NCBI RefSeq assembly: GCF_023227745.1
Contig: NZ_JALKBX010000017.1
Coordinates: 1-45,216 of the forward strand
Source of the DNA: Natroniella acetigena
GTDB taxonomy: Bacteria > Bacillota > Halanaerobiia > Halobacteroidales > Halobacteroidaceae
Length of the DNA stretch: 45,216 bases
Direction of reading: 5' to 3'
Shown: one piece after another, positions 1 through 7,803 of the stretch
Layout of the letters: every line of letters begins with the position of its first letter
Position numbering within the stretch: the stretch's first letter is position 1
Program-made: the position numbers and the translations under genes
Notes under the pieces: generated by a model
What the model saw: only the letters and a program-made list of their open reading frames with translations
The model's database searches: none
What the model was told of the DNA's origin: nothing

Positions 1-2
1 CA

Positions 3-93
3 CTCACAGACGAAAGGGTGAGCAAACTGAGAACACAAACATCAACCTAAGTTAGAGCACCAGACTTCGACCCTACAGGCGAAATAGTGCTAG
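3..93. other. Unassigned, possibly structured segment at the window edge
   Basis: Two short hairpins can be drawn: CTCAC with GTGAG near 4-22, and AGCAC with GTGCT near 56-92. The base composition is richer in G and C than the AT-rich DNA that follows. It could be the 3' end of an RNA or of a mobile element lying outside the window. I could not match it to a riboswitch, tmRNA, RNase P RNA or intron domain. Confidence 0.2.
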
Positions 94-161
94 GATATTA
101 TGTATAAAAGTCAGAATTTTAATTTCAAATAGAATTATTTTTTTATCAATCAATTTAATAA

Positions 162-218
162 TTGACAAATTAATTTAATGTGTTATAATTTGATTAAGTA
201 ATTACTTAATCAAATTAT
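162..218 (+). promoter_or_regulatory. Strong promoter overlapping a 34-bp perfect palindrome (likely ArsR-type operator)
   Basis: TTGACA at 162-167 and TATAAT at 184-189 are separated by 16 bp, a near-consensus sigma-70 promoter. A perfect inverted repeat covers 185-218, with its centre at TAAGTAATTACTTA, so it overlaps the -10 box and the expected start of transcription. A dimeric repressor bound here would block the polymerase. ArsR/SmtB proteins use AT-rich palindromes of this kind, and a broken arsR-like gene ends the operon at 2145. That this protein was the ligand-responsive repressor is inference. Confidence 0.8.
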
Positions 219-234
219 CGGGAGGTGATTTTAA

Positions 235-354
235 ATGTGTGAGTCTAAATGCGAGCATCCTGAAAGGTTAAAAGGTAAGCCGAGTGAATGTTCTCCTGAA
301 CAGATAAAAAAGTGTCATGGTGAAGAAAAAGATCATTCTTGTAAGTCAGAGTAA
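235..354 (+). CDS. Small cysteine-rich protein (39 aa)
   Basis: An ATG follows a strong ribosome site (GGGAGGTGA, 219-227). The 39-residue product has five cysteines, at positions 2, 6, 19, 27 and 36, plus several His, Glu and Lys residues, and no membrane segment. Pairs such as CESKC and the later Cys/His residues could bind a metal or form disulfides. It is the first gene behind the palindromic promoter and is followed by an ABC exporter and an ArsR-type regulator, which suits a small metal- or thiol-stress protein. I recall similar short CEHPERLKG-type proteins beside ArsR genes, but no function is known to me. It is too short for most gene finders. Confidence 0.75.
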   Translation: MCESKCEHPERLKGKPSECSPEQIKKCHGEEKDHSCKSE

Positions 355-361
355 AAATTCA

Positions 362-393
362 TTTAGGGTCTGCTTTATAAAGTAGACCCTAAA
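362..393 (+). terminator. Long intercistronic hairpin (terminator or attenuator)
   Basis: TTTAGGGTCT at 362-371 pairs with AGACCCTAAA at 384-393, and the stem continues inward to about 15 base pairs with one G-U pair. No run of T follows, so termination is likely to be partial. It lies between the small cysteine-rich gene and the ABC ATPase gene and could set a high ratio of the first product to the transporter. Confidence 0.5.
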
Positions 394-418
394 TTATTAT
401 GTTAGGGAGGTTATAATT

Positions 419-1345
419 TTGCAAAATATAATAAGGGTAGAAAATTTGACAAAAAAATACGAAGAATTAATTGCTGTTAATGATATAAGTTTTTCAGTAG
501 AAAAAGGAGATATTTTTGGTTTTTTAGGTCCCAATGGAGCTGGTAAGACAACTACAGTTAGAATGTTAACAGGTGTTTTCCCATCTGATAATGGAGAAAT
601 ATATTTAGCTGGTTATAATTTAAAAGATAATCCATTTCAAGCAAAGCAAAAAATTGGGGTAGTTCCAGAACTAGCTAATGCTTATTTAGATCTTACTGCT
701 TTAGAAAATATTTTATTTATGGCTAATTTATATGGGTTATTGGGAAGTAAGGTTGAAAAGAAAGCAGAGGAGTTATTAAATACTTTTAATTTAGAAGATA
801 GAATGAATGATAAGGTGAAAAAGTTTTCTAAAGGAATGCAACAAAGAGTTATTATTTGTATGGCATTAATTAATGATCCAGAAATTATATTTTTAGATGA
901 ACCGACTAGTGGATTAGATGTAGAGAGTAGAAGATTAATAAAAAATATAATTTTAGAATTAAATGATAAGGGAAAGACAATATTTTTAACGACTCATAAT
1001 ATTAATGAAGCAAATAGTCTTTGTAATAAGATTGCTATAATCAATAAAGGAAAAATTGCTGCCATTAATACTCCTGAGAATTTAAAACGAACTATTAAAA
1101 GCAGTCAATCTATTAGAGTTAGCTTTGATAAAGATATTGCTTTTAAATTTAAAGACTGGGATGTGGTTAATAAAGTGAAAAAAGAAGGAGATAAATATAG
1201 AATTTATACAGATACTCCAGATGAACTAATATTTAAATTAACTAATTTAGCTCGAAATCACAAAACTAAAATTAGGTCAATCAACACTTTAGATCCTAGT
1301 TTAGAAGATGTATTTATAAAATTAACAGGAGGAGATAAAACATGA
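419..1345 (+). CDS. ABC exporter ATP-binding protein (DrrA/CcmA-like)
   Basis: This is a 308-residue nucleotide-binding subunit of an ABC-2 type exporter. Visible motifs are Walker A GPNGAGKTT (residues 37-45), signature FSKGMQQ (136-142), Walker B IIFLDEP (156-162), D-loop SGLD and the switch histidine in TTHN (193). The roughly 90 C-terminal residues form the accessory domain common in drug and lantibiotic exporters of this type. Translation probably starts at TTG 419, behind GGGAGG at 405-410. Its stop overlaps the start of the permease gene by 4 bases (ATGA), so the two are translationally coupled. The substrate cannot be read from the sequence; the operon context (cysteine-rich peptide, ArsR remnant) hints at detoxification. 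Confidence 0.9.
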   Translation: MQNIIRVENLTKKYEELIAVNDISFSVEKGDIFGFLGPNGAGKTTTVRMLTGVFPSDNGEIYLAGYNLKDNPFQAKQKIGVVPELANAYLDLTALENILFMANLYGLLGSKVEKKAEELLNTFNLEDRMNDKVKKFSKGMQQRVIICMALINDPEIIFLDEPTSGLDVESRRLIKNIILELNDKGKTIFLTTHNINEANSLCNKIAIINKGKIAAINTPENLKRTIKSSQSIRVSFDKDIAFKFKDWDVVNKVKKEGDKYRIYTDTPDELIFKLTNLARNHKTKIRSINTLDPSLEDVFIKLTGGDKT

Positions 1346-2097
1346 GAAGTAGAATAATTAAATTAAAGCTAAAACAAATTTTTGCTATAGCTAAAAAGAA
1401 TATGAAAATCTATTATTTTGAACCACCTGTTTTGATTTTTGGGCTGTTATTTCCAGCTTTTTTATTTTTAGCTTTTTACCAAGGGCGTCAAATGCCGATT
1501 GACGATTTATTTCCAGGTTTATTAGGGATTATTTTCTTTTTTGGTGGTTCATCCGTTGGTCCTTTTATAGTTCCATGGGAAACTAGAACTAAAACTCTAG
1601 AAAGGGTTCTTTGTGCTCCTATTTCTGTTTCAGTTTTAATTTTAGGTGATATAGTTGGAGGTTTTATTTTTGGTGTCATATTCTCTTCTCTAATTTTGAT
1701 AATAGGTATGTTATTTTTTGAAATTACTATTAAAAGTATGGTTTTATTATTATTAGCGATTTTTATTTCTGCATTTTGCTTTGCTTCGTTGGGTACGATT
1801 TTTTCTGCTTTACCAACTGATAAGCCATCTAATGTGATGATGCTTTCTAATTTAATTCGCTTACCAATTATATTTATAAGTGGTGTATTTGTTCCAATTA
1901 ATCAACTTTCAAGTATGGCAAAGTTAGTTGCTCCTTTATCTCCGGTAACTTATGTAACAGATTTAATGCGTTATCTTTTAATGCAAGAAAGTTATTTTTC
2001 TGTTACGTTAAACTTTACTATATTATCAATATTTAGTATTATATTATTTAGCTTATCAGTTTATTTCCATAGAAAAACTTTATTAAAAAGAATATGA
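1342..2097 (+). CDS. ABC-2 type permease
   Basis: The 251-residue integral membrane protein has about six hydrophobic segments, at roughly residues 29-48, 57-77, 98-125, 133-157, 170-190 and 222-242. This is the usual topology of ABC-2 permeases that pair with DrrA-like ATPases. The segment around VPWETRTKTLERVLCAPIS is the cytoplasmic loop before the third helix that typifies the family. It overlaps the ATPase gene by 4 bp and must act with it as a dimeric exporter in the cytoplasmic membrane. The substrate is unknown. Confidence 0.88.
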   Translation: MRSRIIKLKLKQIFAIAKKNMKIYYFEPPVLIFGLLFPAFLFLAFYQGRQMPIDDLFPGLLGIIFFFGGSSVGPFIVPWETRTKTLERVLCAPISVSVLILGDIVGGFIFGVIFSSLILIIGMLFFEITIKSMVLLLLAIFISAFCFASLGTIFSALPTDKPSNVMMLSNLIRLPIIFISGVFVPINQLSSMAKLVAPLSPVTYVTDLMRYLLMQESYFSVTLNFTILSIFSIILFSLSVYFHRKTLLKRI

Positions 2098-2144
2098 GAG
2101 AAAATATGAATAATAAGACTCAGAAATGAATGGAGGTGGATAAT

Positions 2145-2249
2145 TTGGAGAAAATAGTTTCAGATTTGAAAGCAATAGCGGATACAAATAGATTAAAAAT
2201 ATTATCATTATTCACTAGCGTTGCATCGTTTTTTATAAAAAGTTCTTGA
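2145..2249 (+). pseudogene. Truncated ArsR-family regulator, cut by insertion sequence DNA
   Basis: After a GGAGGTGG ribosome site a TTG start reads a short ORF. Its first 23 residues (start LEKIVSDLKAIADTNRLKIL, then SLF) are a textbook ArsR/SmtB N-terminus: the helix before the winged helix-turn-helix, with the DxxRLKIL signature. From about 2212 the frame enters unrelated insertion sequence DNA and stops at 2247-2249. The DNA-binding helices and any metal site are gone, and I could not find the missing 3' part downstream. It closes the exporter operon and was probably the repressor of the palindrome at 185-218, so the operon may now be constitutively expressed. Confidence 0.8.
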
Positions 2250-2309
2250 AAAAATAAAACTCCTTTGATTAAATGCGACAACTTACTTGACAAACACCGA
2301 AATCAAAGG

Positions 2310-2862
2310 ACCTTTACAATGTAAAATATTATGATAGTGCTTTTGATAGACTTCTTCTCGTTTTAAGGTGTCATGAAAGCTTTCAATATGAGAGTTTTCT
2401 TCAGGAGTATTAACAGCAATTCTTTCATGATCAATACCTAACTCTGTAATGTATTTTTGAAACTCTCTACTTCTAAACTGTGTACCATTATCATTTCTTA
2501 AAATTAAGTTATCAATATCGCATGAATTTATTGCTTCTTTTAAAGCTTTAAGTGCTTCCTTAATACGACATCTAAGACTTACATGATGACCTACTATTTC
2601 TCTAGTATAAACATCGATAATATCAAACCACTCTCATCTATATACATCTGAACCATATCCATCTCCCATAATTGATATGGTTTTTATGGTTTTCACGGAC
2701 AGTCTTTCTTTCAACCCCTCGCTAAACCTTAAGCGATCTGTTATCATTCTGTAGCCTGCAAAAGAATATTTAGCACAGTATTCTTTTACAAGTTCAACAA
2801 CTTCTTTTTCTCTAAGCTCAGCATCTTTTTGAGATTCACTTTGATTTCGGGCTTTTCTTAGG
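2310..2862 (-). pseudogene. IS3-family transposase (OrfB) remnant
   Basis: Read on the minus strand, this contains the pre-catalytic helix-turn-helix (YSFAGYRMITDRLR) and then the integrase core in pieces. WEMDMVQMYIDESG carries the first Asp, RNDNGTQF the second Asp, and NSHIESFHDTLKREE the catalytic Glu. At least two frameshifts break it, one near 2690-2700 and one near 2626, and the C-terminus is missing. Its N-terminal side is joined directly to a different transposase at about 2865, so this is a chimeric scar rather than a working element. Confidence 0.8.
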
Positions 2863-2867
2863 TCTTC

Positions 2868-3532
2868 ACCAAATTTCATAGGTTTATCTAGACCAATAGT
2901 ACAAAATAAGTGGGTAAAAGATTGTAGTACCCAAATTCTTTCTATGCCTTTGATAGAACGAATCTGATACTTATCCAATCCTAAAACTTGATTTTCCATC
3001 TCGAAAGAGAATTTCAATAGGCCAGCGCTTACTATAATATTCTAGAATTGTTACTGTATCTAATGAAACATCAGTGCTTAAGAAAGCTTTAAGTGAATTC
3101 TTTTGCTTAAAAGAATCTTTAGGTCAAGTTAAAATAACAACGAGTCAAACAAAGCATAGGATTTATTTGGTGGTACAGGCATAGATTCTGCAATATCCAT
3201 AACAGCATCTATTTTACTCTGTTTTTGCTTATTAGAACGATGAAAACTTGCCTGTTCAATAGGTGATTTTGCCTGTGACGAAGGCTTAGTCTTTTGACAG
3301 ATAGTATCATCATGAATAATAAAAAGTGGTCAATAGTAGTTCGATGGTTATCACTATATTCTGTAATATCTGTTGTTTTAGCAGAAAATTCTTTTGAAAG
3401 AGATGCTAATAGAAATTCTTTTATATGCTTTAAAGCTAGTTTAAAATAGTAAAAATCTAAATTATATTTATTAAAGAACTTGTTTACTAATTCTTTATCT
3501 GGTAGAATTAAGTTATCAGGCATTTTCAACAT
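2868..3532 (-). pseudogene. DDE transposase remnant (IS4/IS701-like)
   Basis: The N-terminus (minus strand, start near 3532, MLKMPDNLILPDKELVNKFF) is intact to about residue 64. A frameshift follows, and then a second frame reads IIHDDTICQKTKPSSQAKSP and, after a gap, SMPVPPNKSYALFDS. These fit the central Asp region and later core of IS701/IS4-type transposases. The C-terminal end (YQIRSIKGIERIWVLQSFTH) follows at 2880-3000. Large internal deletions and shifts make it dead. A second, independent remnant of the same C-terminal region lies at 6905-7010. Confidence 0.7.
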
Positions 3533-3730
3533 CCTTTCTGGCGAGAATTTTGTTATGGTAACTTTATTCTACACCAGAATACTGGGAATGTCCTGTTTTA
3601 TTTTGCGATTGTAAATTTATGGATTGAAATTTGCTCGTTTATTGATAACTAATTAAATAGGAAAATTCTTTTACATCTTTTTCTGTTAAAAAACTTGTAT
3701 TATATTCATAATTCTGCTATTATTATTCAC

Positions 3731-3793
3731 AAGGGACACCTCTTTTATAGTATTGGTTGTAGATACTATTTTAACAGAAAAGAGGGTCCCTTT
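3731..3793. repeat. Long imperfect inverted repeat beside transposase remnants
   Basis: AAGGGACACCTCTTTT at 3731-3746 faces AAAAGAGGGTCCCTT at 3779-3793, with an inner ATAGTAT/ATACTAT pair. It sits between two transposase fragments and may be an insertion sequence end or the terminator of the minus-strand transposase gene. No gene lies in 3540-3828. Confidence 0.5.
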
Positions 3794-3828
3794 CATTGCT
3801 TCTCATTTACTTTTTATGGTTAATTAAC

Positions 3829-4115
3829 ATAGAGCTGTTTTGTTTTATTAATTTTTTAACGATACCTTTGTGTTTAGGAGGCAACTTTTGATTTTCCTTA
3901 GGTTTCTTTTTAGGTCTGCTATTGAGAGTGTCAATTTAGTTAGTGATTTTATTATTACCAGATTGACACATTAACAGATATGAACGAAAAAGATAGACTG
4001 GATCAAATGTTTTTTTGCCTTTAGGCTCATAGGTATGAAAAAGTATTTCACGAACAAGAGTTAAATTAGATAAAAAACTTTAAAATTGTTCATGAGAACG
4101 TTGTGTTTTAAACAT
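3829..4115 (-). pseudogene. Transposase N-terminal remnant with in-frame stops
   Basis: From an ATG at 4115 (minus strand) the frame reads LVREILFHTYEPKGKKTFDP and then VYLFRSYLLM, a pattern typical of the N-terminal domain of IS5/IS1182-like transposases (DPVxLFRxYLLM). Stops interrupt it after 11 residues and again after NNKITN. A deletion then joins a lysine-rich segment (RPKKKPKENQKLPPKHKG). No catalytic core remains. Confidence 0.6.
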
Positions 4116-4253
4116 GAAATCATCTCAATTTAAAGCAGTTATACTTTTATTGTGGTGATTGAGAGATAAATGTTAATTGAAAATTAATGCTCATTTCAAA
4201 AAAATGAGGGTGAGTGTAAATAGGTGTTCTTATAAAGAGTTATACTGTAAGGG

Positions 4254-4270
4254 TTTAATTTAGCTGAGAG
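4254..4270 (+). repeat. 17-nt leader motif, copy 1 (upstream of ywbE)
   Basis: TTTAATTTAGCTGAGAG is repeated exactly at 9466-9482. Both copies sit 20-30 bases before a purine-rich ribosome site, are preceded by ACTGTA and are followed by a similar AGTAA stretch. The two genes served (ywbE, hndC) are unrelated, so this looks like a shared 5' untranslated element or an insertion scar. Its function is unknown. Confidence 0.55.
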
Positions 4271-4299
4271 CACTAATTTAGTAAACGGAGGTGATGTTA

Positions 4300-4494
4300 A
4301 TGGATGGAAAACGTCGCAAAGATATAAAGCCTGGACTTAATGTTTCAGTTGTACAAAAACAAGATCAGCGTTCAGGAAAACTAACTGATGGTATTGTTAA
4401 GGATATTTTGACTAATTCTGCTACTCATCCCCATGGGATTAAGGTGCGCCTTAAAAGTGGAGTAGTTGGCAGAGTAAAAGAGATTAAGTCTTAA
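4300..4494 (+). CDS. ywbE: YwbE/DUF2196 family protein
   Basis: A 64-residue basic protein. The family signature is clear: KRRKDIKPGLNVSVVQKQDQ followed by SGKLTDGIVKDILTNS, HPHGIKVRL and GVVGRVKEI. Members are single small beta-rich domains, and their function is not established to my knowledge. I take ATG 4300 as the start because GGAGGTGAT (4288-4296) is its ribosome site; the in-frame GTG and ATG at 4291 and 4294 lie inside that site. It is monocistronic, with a terminator at 4559-4591. Confidence 0.88.
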   Translation: MDGKRRKDIKPGLNVSVVQKQDQRSGKLTDGIVKDILTNSATHPHGIKVRLKSGVVGRVKEIKS

Positions 4495-4558
4495 GGTTTG
4501 ACTAAATGATGTTAATATTTTAATTTATAGTTTGTTAAAATTAAATGAAAGAATAATG

Positions 4559-4591
4559 AGAGAGTCCTAGCTAATAGCTAGGACTCTCTTT
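4559..4591. terminator. Bidirectional terminator between ywbE and the antiporter gene
   Basis: AGAGAGTCCTAGCT and AGCTAGGACTCTCT form a perfect 14-bp stem with an AAT loop, followed by T residues. The two flanking genes converge here, and the hairpin can serve both. Confidence 0.85.
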
Positions 4592-4623
4592 AAAGAGACT
4601 GCTTTGTATACAAAAATCTGATT

Positions 4624-5808
4624 TTATGAAAGAGTATCATCGGTGACTAATAATTTGGGAGCAGAATATTCTATTCCAAAGGCTCCCAATGGAGCAGTTA
4701 AAATTATTGATAATACTGCTAAAGCTAAAATCAACTCTCCTTGAGGAACACCTTCTGTCAGTGGCACAGCTCCTATTGCTGCTTGAACTGTGGCTTTCGG
4801 TAAATAAGATATTCCACAAAAGAACCTTTCTTTAAAATTAAGATAACTATTCGTTGTTGCTAGTAAGACTCCGATAATTCTAGCGGATAATCCAATGAAG
4901 ATAATTAATGCTCCTATAGCACCTGCATTGTAAGCTACTTCTATCTGCACAGCAGCTCCGATCAAAACAAAAAGGAATATTTCAGCAGGAACCCATAAAT
5001 TATTTAATACTTTTGAAAATTCATCTGCTAAGCTTTCATTCTTTTCTAGTAAAATATAACCGATTGTCATAACTGCTAATAGGCTAGCTACTCCTAAATA
5101 ATTACCCAATACATTTGCTAAAATGGAAACTCCAATTAAGATAATTGTTTTGTGAGGTATTTTTAACGTATTATAAAGATCAAACAATTTAACTAAAATA
5201 ATTCCTAGAATAATCCCTAATAAGATTCCACCAATTATTTTAATGGGGATCTGTGATAGATTGGCAATAAGGGAGGCTTCACCACTTCTATAGATACCCA
5301 AAAAGATACTAAAAACTGTAATAGCCAAGACGTCATCAATTGAAGCACTGGCTAAAATTAAAGTAGGTATTTCTTTTTCTTTTCCATAGTCTTGCTCCTT
5401 TAATTTTAACATTGAAGGAACAACAACTGCTGGAGATACTGCTGCTATAATAAAGGCGAGCATTCCAGCTTCAATCCAGTTGAAATCAAGAATATAGATC
5501 GCTAAAAAGGTGATAGTAGCTCCTTCAAATAATACAGGGATAAAGCTTAATTTAAAAGCAGTATTGCCAATCTTTTTTATGGTATTCTTACTAATCCCTA
5601 ACCCTGCTCTAAGTAGAATAATAATCAGTGCTATCTCCCTAATGTCTTGAGATATATTTAATAAGCTATCATCTAATAGATAAAAGCCTGATGGTCCCAA
5701 TAATATCCCTGTCAATAACATACCTATTAAAGGTGGTAAATTAAGCTTCTCAAAGATAAATCCTAAAATTAAACCAATGATTAAAATTAGTGAAATGCTG
5801 AATAACAA
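4624..5808 (-). CDS. Cation:proton antiporter (CPA family, Na+/H+ type)
   Basis: The 394-residue membrane protein has about 12 hydrophobic segments across its whole length. The N-terminal GLILGFIFEKLNLPPLIGML and TGILLGPSGF match the first helices of monovalent cation:proton antiporters. IAAVSPAVVVPS and SASIDDVLAITVF fit the crossing helices, and the paired Asp in SIDD is the expected ion- and proton-binding site of the electrogenic branch. There is no TrkA-N domain, unlike KefB/KefC. I chose TTG at 5808 because AGGAGGGG lies just upstream; the longer upstream frame lacks family similarity. The likely role is Na+ or K+ extrusion coupled to H+ uptake, sensible for a salt-adapted anaerobe. It is a single gene ending at a shared terminator. 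Confidence 0.88.
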   Translation of the reverse strand: MLFSISLILIIGLILGFIFEKLNLPPLIGMLLTGILLGPSGFYLLDDSLLNISQDIREIALIIILLRAGLGISKNTIKKIGNTAFKLSFIPVLFEGATITFLAIYILDFNWIEAGMLAFIIAAVSPAVVVPSMLKLKEQDYGKEKEIPTLILASASIDDVLAITVFSIFLGIYRSGEASLIANLSQIPIKIIGGILLGIILGIILVKLFDLYNTLKIPHKTIILIGVSILANVLGNYLGVASLLAVMTIGYILLEKNESLADEFSKVLNNLWVPAEIFLFVLIGAAVQIEVAYNAGAIGALIIFIGLSARIIGVLLATTNSYLNFKERFFCGISYLPKATVQAAIGAVPLTEGVPQGELILALAVLSIILTAPLGAFGIEYSAPKLLVTDDTLS

Positions 5809-5932
5809 TAAAACCCCTCCTAAGCAATAGTTAATTATAATGTATATATAATAATAATTACTGCACATTATATGTAAAATATAGTAAAAAGACAAGCTTT
5901 TATATTTTGTTTCCTGTGATAGAAGTTAAAGT

Positions 5933-6079
5933 TCACTCGCAAACCATTGTGGCGAATTTATTGTAGCAAGGGTTTCCCTTGCTAATGCCCTGTGTAAGAT
6001 TAGATGGTGTTGACTTTTTTAATAAATCCTTATTCACCTGAGTAGTAGTAATTCTTTTTTTAGTAGTTAAATCAGACAT
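5933..6079 (-). CDS. Possible 48-aa peptide gene with its own promoter
   Basis: An ATG at 6079 opens 48 codons ending at TGA 5933-5935, behind a weak AGGAAGTG ribosome site and a good promoter at 6100-6128. The product begins MSDLTTKKRITTTQVNKD, is rich in Thr, Lys and Asn, and has two Cys near its end (NPCYNKFATMVCE). The last third is encoded across a perfect hairpin (AGCAAGGG/CCCTTGCT, 5963-5981), which may be an intergenic repeat rather than coding DNA. I do not recognise the product. It could be a remnant gene whose 3' end was replaced by the repeat. Confidence 0.35.
   Translation of the reverse strand: MSDLTTKKRITTTQVNKDLLKKSTPSNLTQGISKGNPCYNKFATMVCE
5963..5981. repeat. Perfect small palindrome
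   Basis: AGCAAGGG, a TTT loop, then CCCTTGCT. It may be a REP-like intergenic hairpin or the terminator of the minus-strand small ORF that reads through it. Apart from the small ORF, I see no complete gene in 5809-7015. Confidence 0.5.
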
Positions 6080-6099
6080 TATTAACACTTCCTAAATTA

Positions 6100-6128
6100 A
6101 TTATAACAATTAAACATGATTGTTTCAA
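6100..6128 (-). promoter_or_regulatory. Promoter for the 48-aa ORF
   Basis: On the minus strand TTGAAA (6128-6123) and TATAAT (6105-6100) are spaced by 17 bp. The spacer contains an imperfect palindrome (CAATCATGTTTAATTG) that could bind a regulator. The ATG lies 20 bases downstream of the -10 box. Confidence 0.65.
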
Positions 6129-6678
6129 CTTGTTTAATTTTATTATGAAAATTTCTATATAGTTATAGGCTATATCAAGCGTATAGGTCTAAGGGAGTTT
6201 AAATTGAAACATCAAATGAAGGAATTAAAAGAAGAAAAGAAAGAATTAGTAGCTTAGAATGAGAGATTAAAGCACGAAATTAATTCAACTAATGAGCGAA
6301 GTGGGTAAAATTCTCCAGCTAATTATTTATCTGTAATTTTTTAAACTATTTTAAATAAAAATGAATTTTTAATAAAATTTTGCATACAATTAATAATAGA
6401 AATGAAAAAAACATAAGCTAAGTAATGGCAGTGGAAAATAATAAAAATATTTTGATAAATATCATTTTATTACAAAAAAACTATTGAAATTATATAGAAT
6501 TAATTGTATAATATTAGCATAAGGAGATGATAAATTTAGTAATTTTTAATATAATTTTCTATAACTTATATATATTCATCACTTTACAATAAAATCAAAT
6601 AAAAAATGCGACCAATCTCCTTTTTGATATAATATCTTTTAGTAAGAAGAATCAAGAAAAGAAAGGAGAATCAGTCGC

Positions 6679-6785
6679 ATGAATATTATGTCGAATAATT
6701 AAAATAGTATTTATTCTATCATCAAAAGATTTTCTAATCATTATCGTGATCTTTTCACTAAGAAGCCTTTTAAGATGTTTTTTTG
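6679..6785 (+). pseudogene. Transposase N-terminal fragment
   Basis: After a GAAAGGAGA ribosome site the frame reads MNIMSNN, a TAA stop, then SIYSIIKRFSNHYRDLFTKK and a further stop. Flanking GGAGA..GTCGCAT-like inverted sequences (6605-6620 and 6665-6680) could be an element end. The basic N-terminus and the position among other fragments suggest a transposase start, but the family is unclear. Confidence 0.45.
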
Positions 6786-6904
6786 ATTATAATTTCAATC
6801 ATAACTTCTAATATGGTATTTAATGGTGCATCAGATTGAGTACTTTCATAAATCCATTGAACATATTCTATTTTACTATGAATTCTAACTTTTAAGATAC
6901 TTTT

Positions 6905-7010
6905 ACCAAATTTCATAGGTTAATTTAAGCTAATAGTACAGAGTAAATGAACTAAAGTTTGTAATACCCAGATTCTTTCTATGCCTTTAATCGCTCTAAA
7001 TTGATAAGAT
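6905..7010 (-). pseudogene. Second remnant of the IS4/IS701-like transposase C-terminus
   Basis: This stretch aligns base for base, with scattered differences, to 2870-2975: both contain ACCAAATTTCATAGGTT and CCTTTRATMGMWCKRAWYTGATA-like runs encoding the YQIRSIKGIERIW region. Only the last ~35 codons survive, abutting the S-component gene at 7016. It shows that two separate copies of this element have decayed here. Confidence 0.65.
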
Positions 7011-7015
7011 CATAA

Positions 7016-7516
7016 TTAAAGATTGAAATCAAGATCAAGTTTATTTACAGCTTTTCTTAAAAACAAAGCCAATAGCCCTCCAGCAAGTGCAGTTAGTAAT
7101 TGAGGCAATTGCATCATCTTGGCTACAGGTGGTGGCACATCAATTAAGAAGTTTACTGCACTGGCTAAAACGAAGAATTTAGAAATTGCAGCTAATCCGA
7201 TAGAAAAATACCCATTCTTTTTCCTAAGGAAGTAATAAACTGTTACTAATGTGATATTTCCTGCGATAATAAAAGGGATCATTGACCCTAACGGGGCAGG
7301 TAAAATCCCTCTTATAAAAGCAATCCAGGGAGTCAAACCGCCAATTAAGCTTCCTGTCATCCATCCTAGTGATGAAGCAGAGAAAAATAGCATCATATTA
7401 ATTAGCGGACCAGTTATAAATTGTGGAAAACCAATGAATTGAATTACTAATGTTAAAGCTAATAAGATACCTGATCTAGCAAGCCATTTCGTATAGTTCG
7501 AGTTATTTTTACTCAT
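7016..7516 (-). CDS. ECF transporter S component-like membrane protein
   Basis: A 166-residue protein with five to six hydrophobic segments, at roughly residues 12-30, 37-55, 56-72, 80-97, 105-122 and 135-155. The order and the phrases FPQFITGPLINMMLF and IAFIRGILPAPLGSMIPF look like the substrate-binding S subunit of energy-coupling-factor importers (vitamin or cofactor uptake). The ATPase and T subunits are not nearby, as in group II ECF systems where one energising module is shared. The start ATG has a GGAG ribosome site (minus strand near 7528). Its 3' end abuts a transposase remnant, so the natural C-terminus could have been altered, though the length is normal. The substrate cannot be assigned. 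Confidence 0.65.
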   Translation of the reverse strand: MSKNNSNYTKWLARSGILLALTLVIQFIGFPQFITGPLINMMLFFSASSLGWMTGSLIGGLTPWIAFIRGILPAPLGSMIPFIIAGNITLVTVYYFLRKKNGYFSIGLAAISKFFVLASAVNFLIDVPPPVAKMMQLPQLLTALAGGLLALFLRKAVNKLDLDFNL

Positions 7517-7803
7517 ACTCTTGCTCCTTTCATAAAGATGTGTATTTTTGATTCTTCTTTATTTAATATGGGTCTCTGACTAATGTTGTGAAGAAAAATA
7601 TGTAAATTTTAAAAAATGAAAATGTATTTGCTAGGTTTTTCTCTAATTATTTAAGTAACCAAACCTAAAAAAAAGAGAAAGGAACCTAATAAATATAATT
7701 TTATAATATCACAAAATTACTTGATTTACCAGATCTAATTTCTTTTACCAGTTATAATTGCTATTGATTTATTAATTCTAGATGATTATATGTCTTTATA
7801 GCA

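Noticed and set aside
185-218. The palindrome as a transcription terminator
   Set aside because: It overlaps the -10 box and lies before the first gene, with no T-run, so an operator is the better reading.
4254-4274. TPP riboswitch, because of CTGAGAG
   Set aside because: The other conserved thi-box parts are missing and the genes behind (ywbE, hndC) have no link to thiamine.
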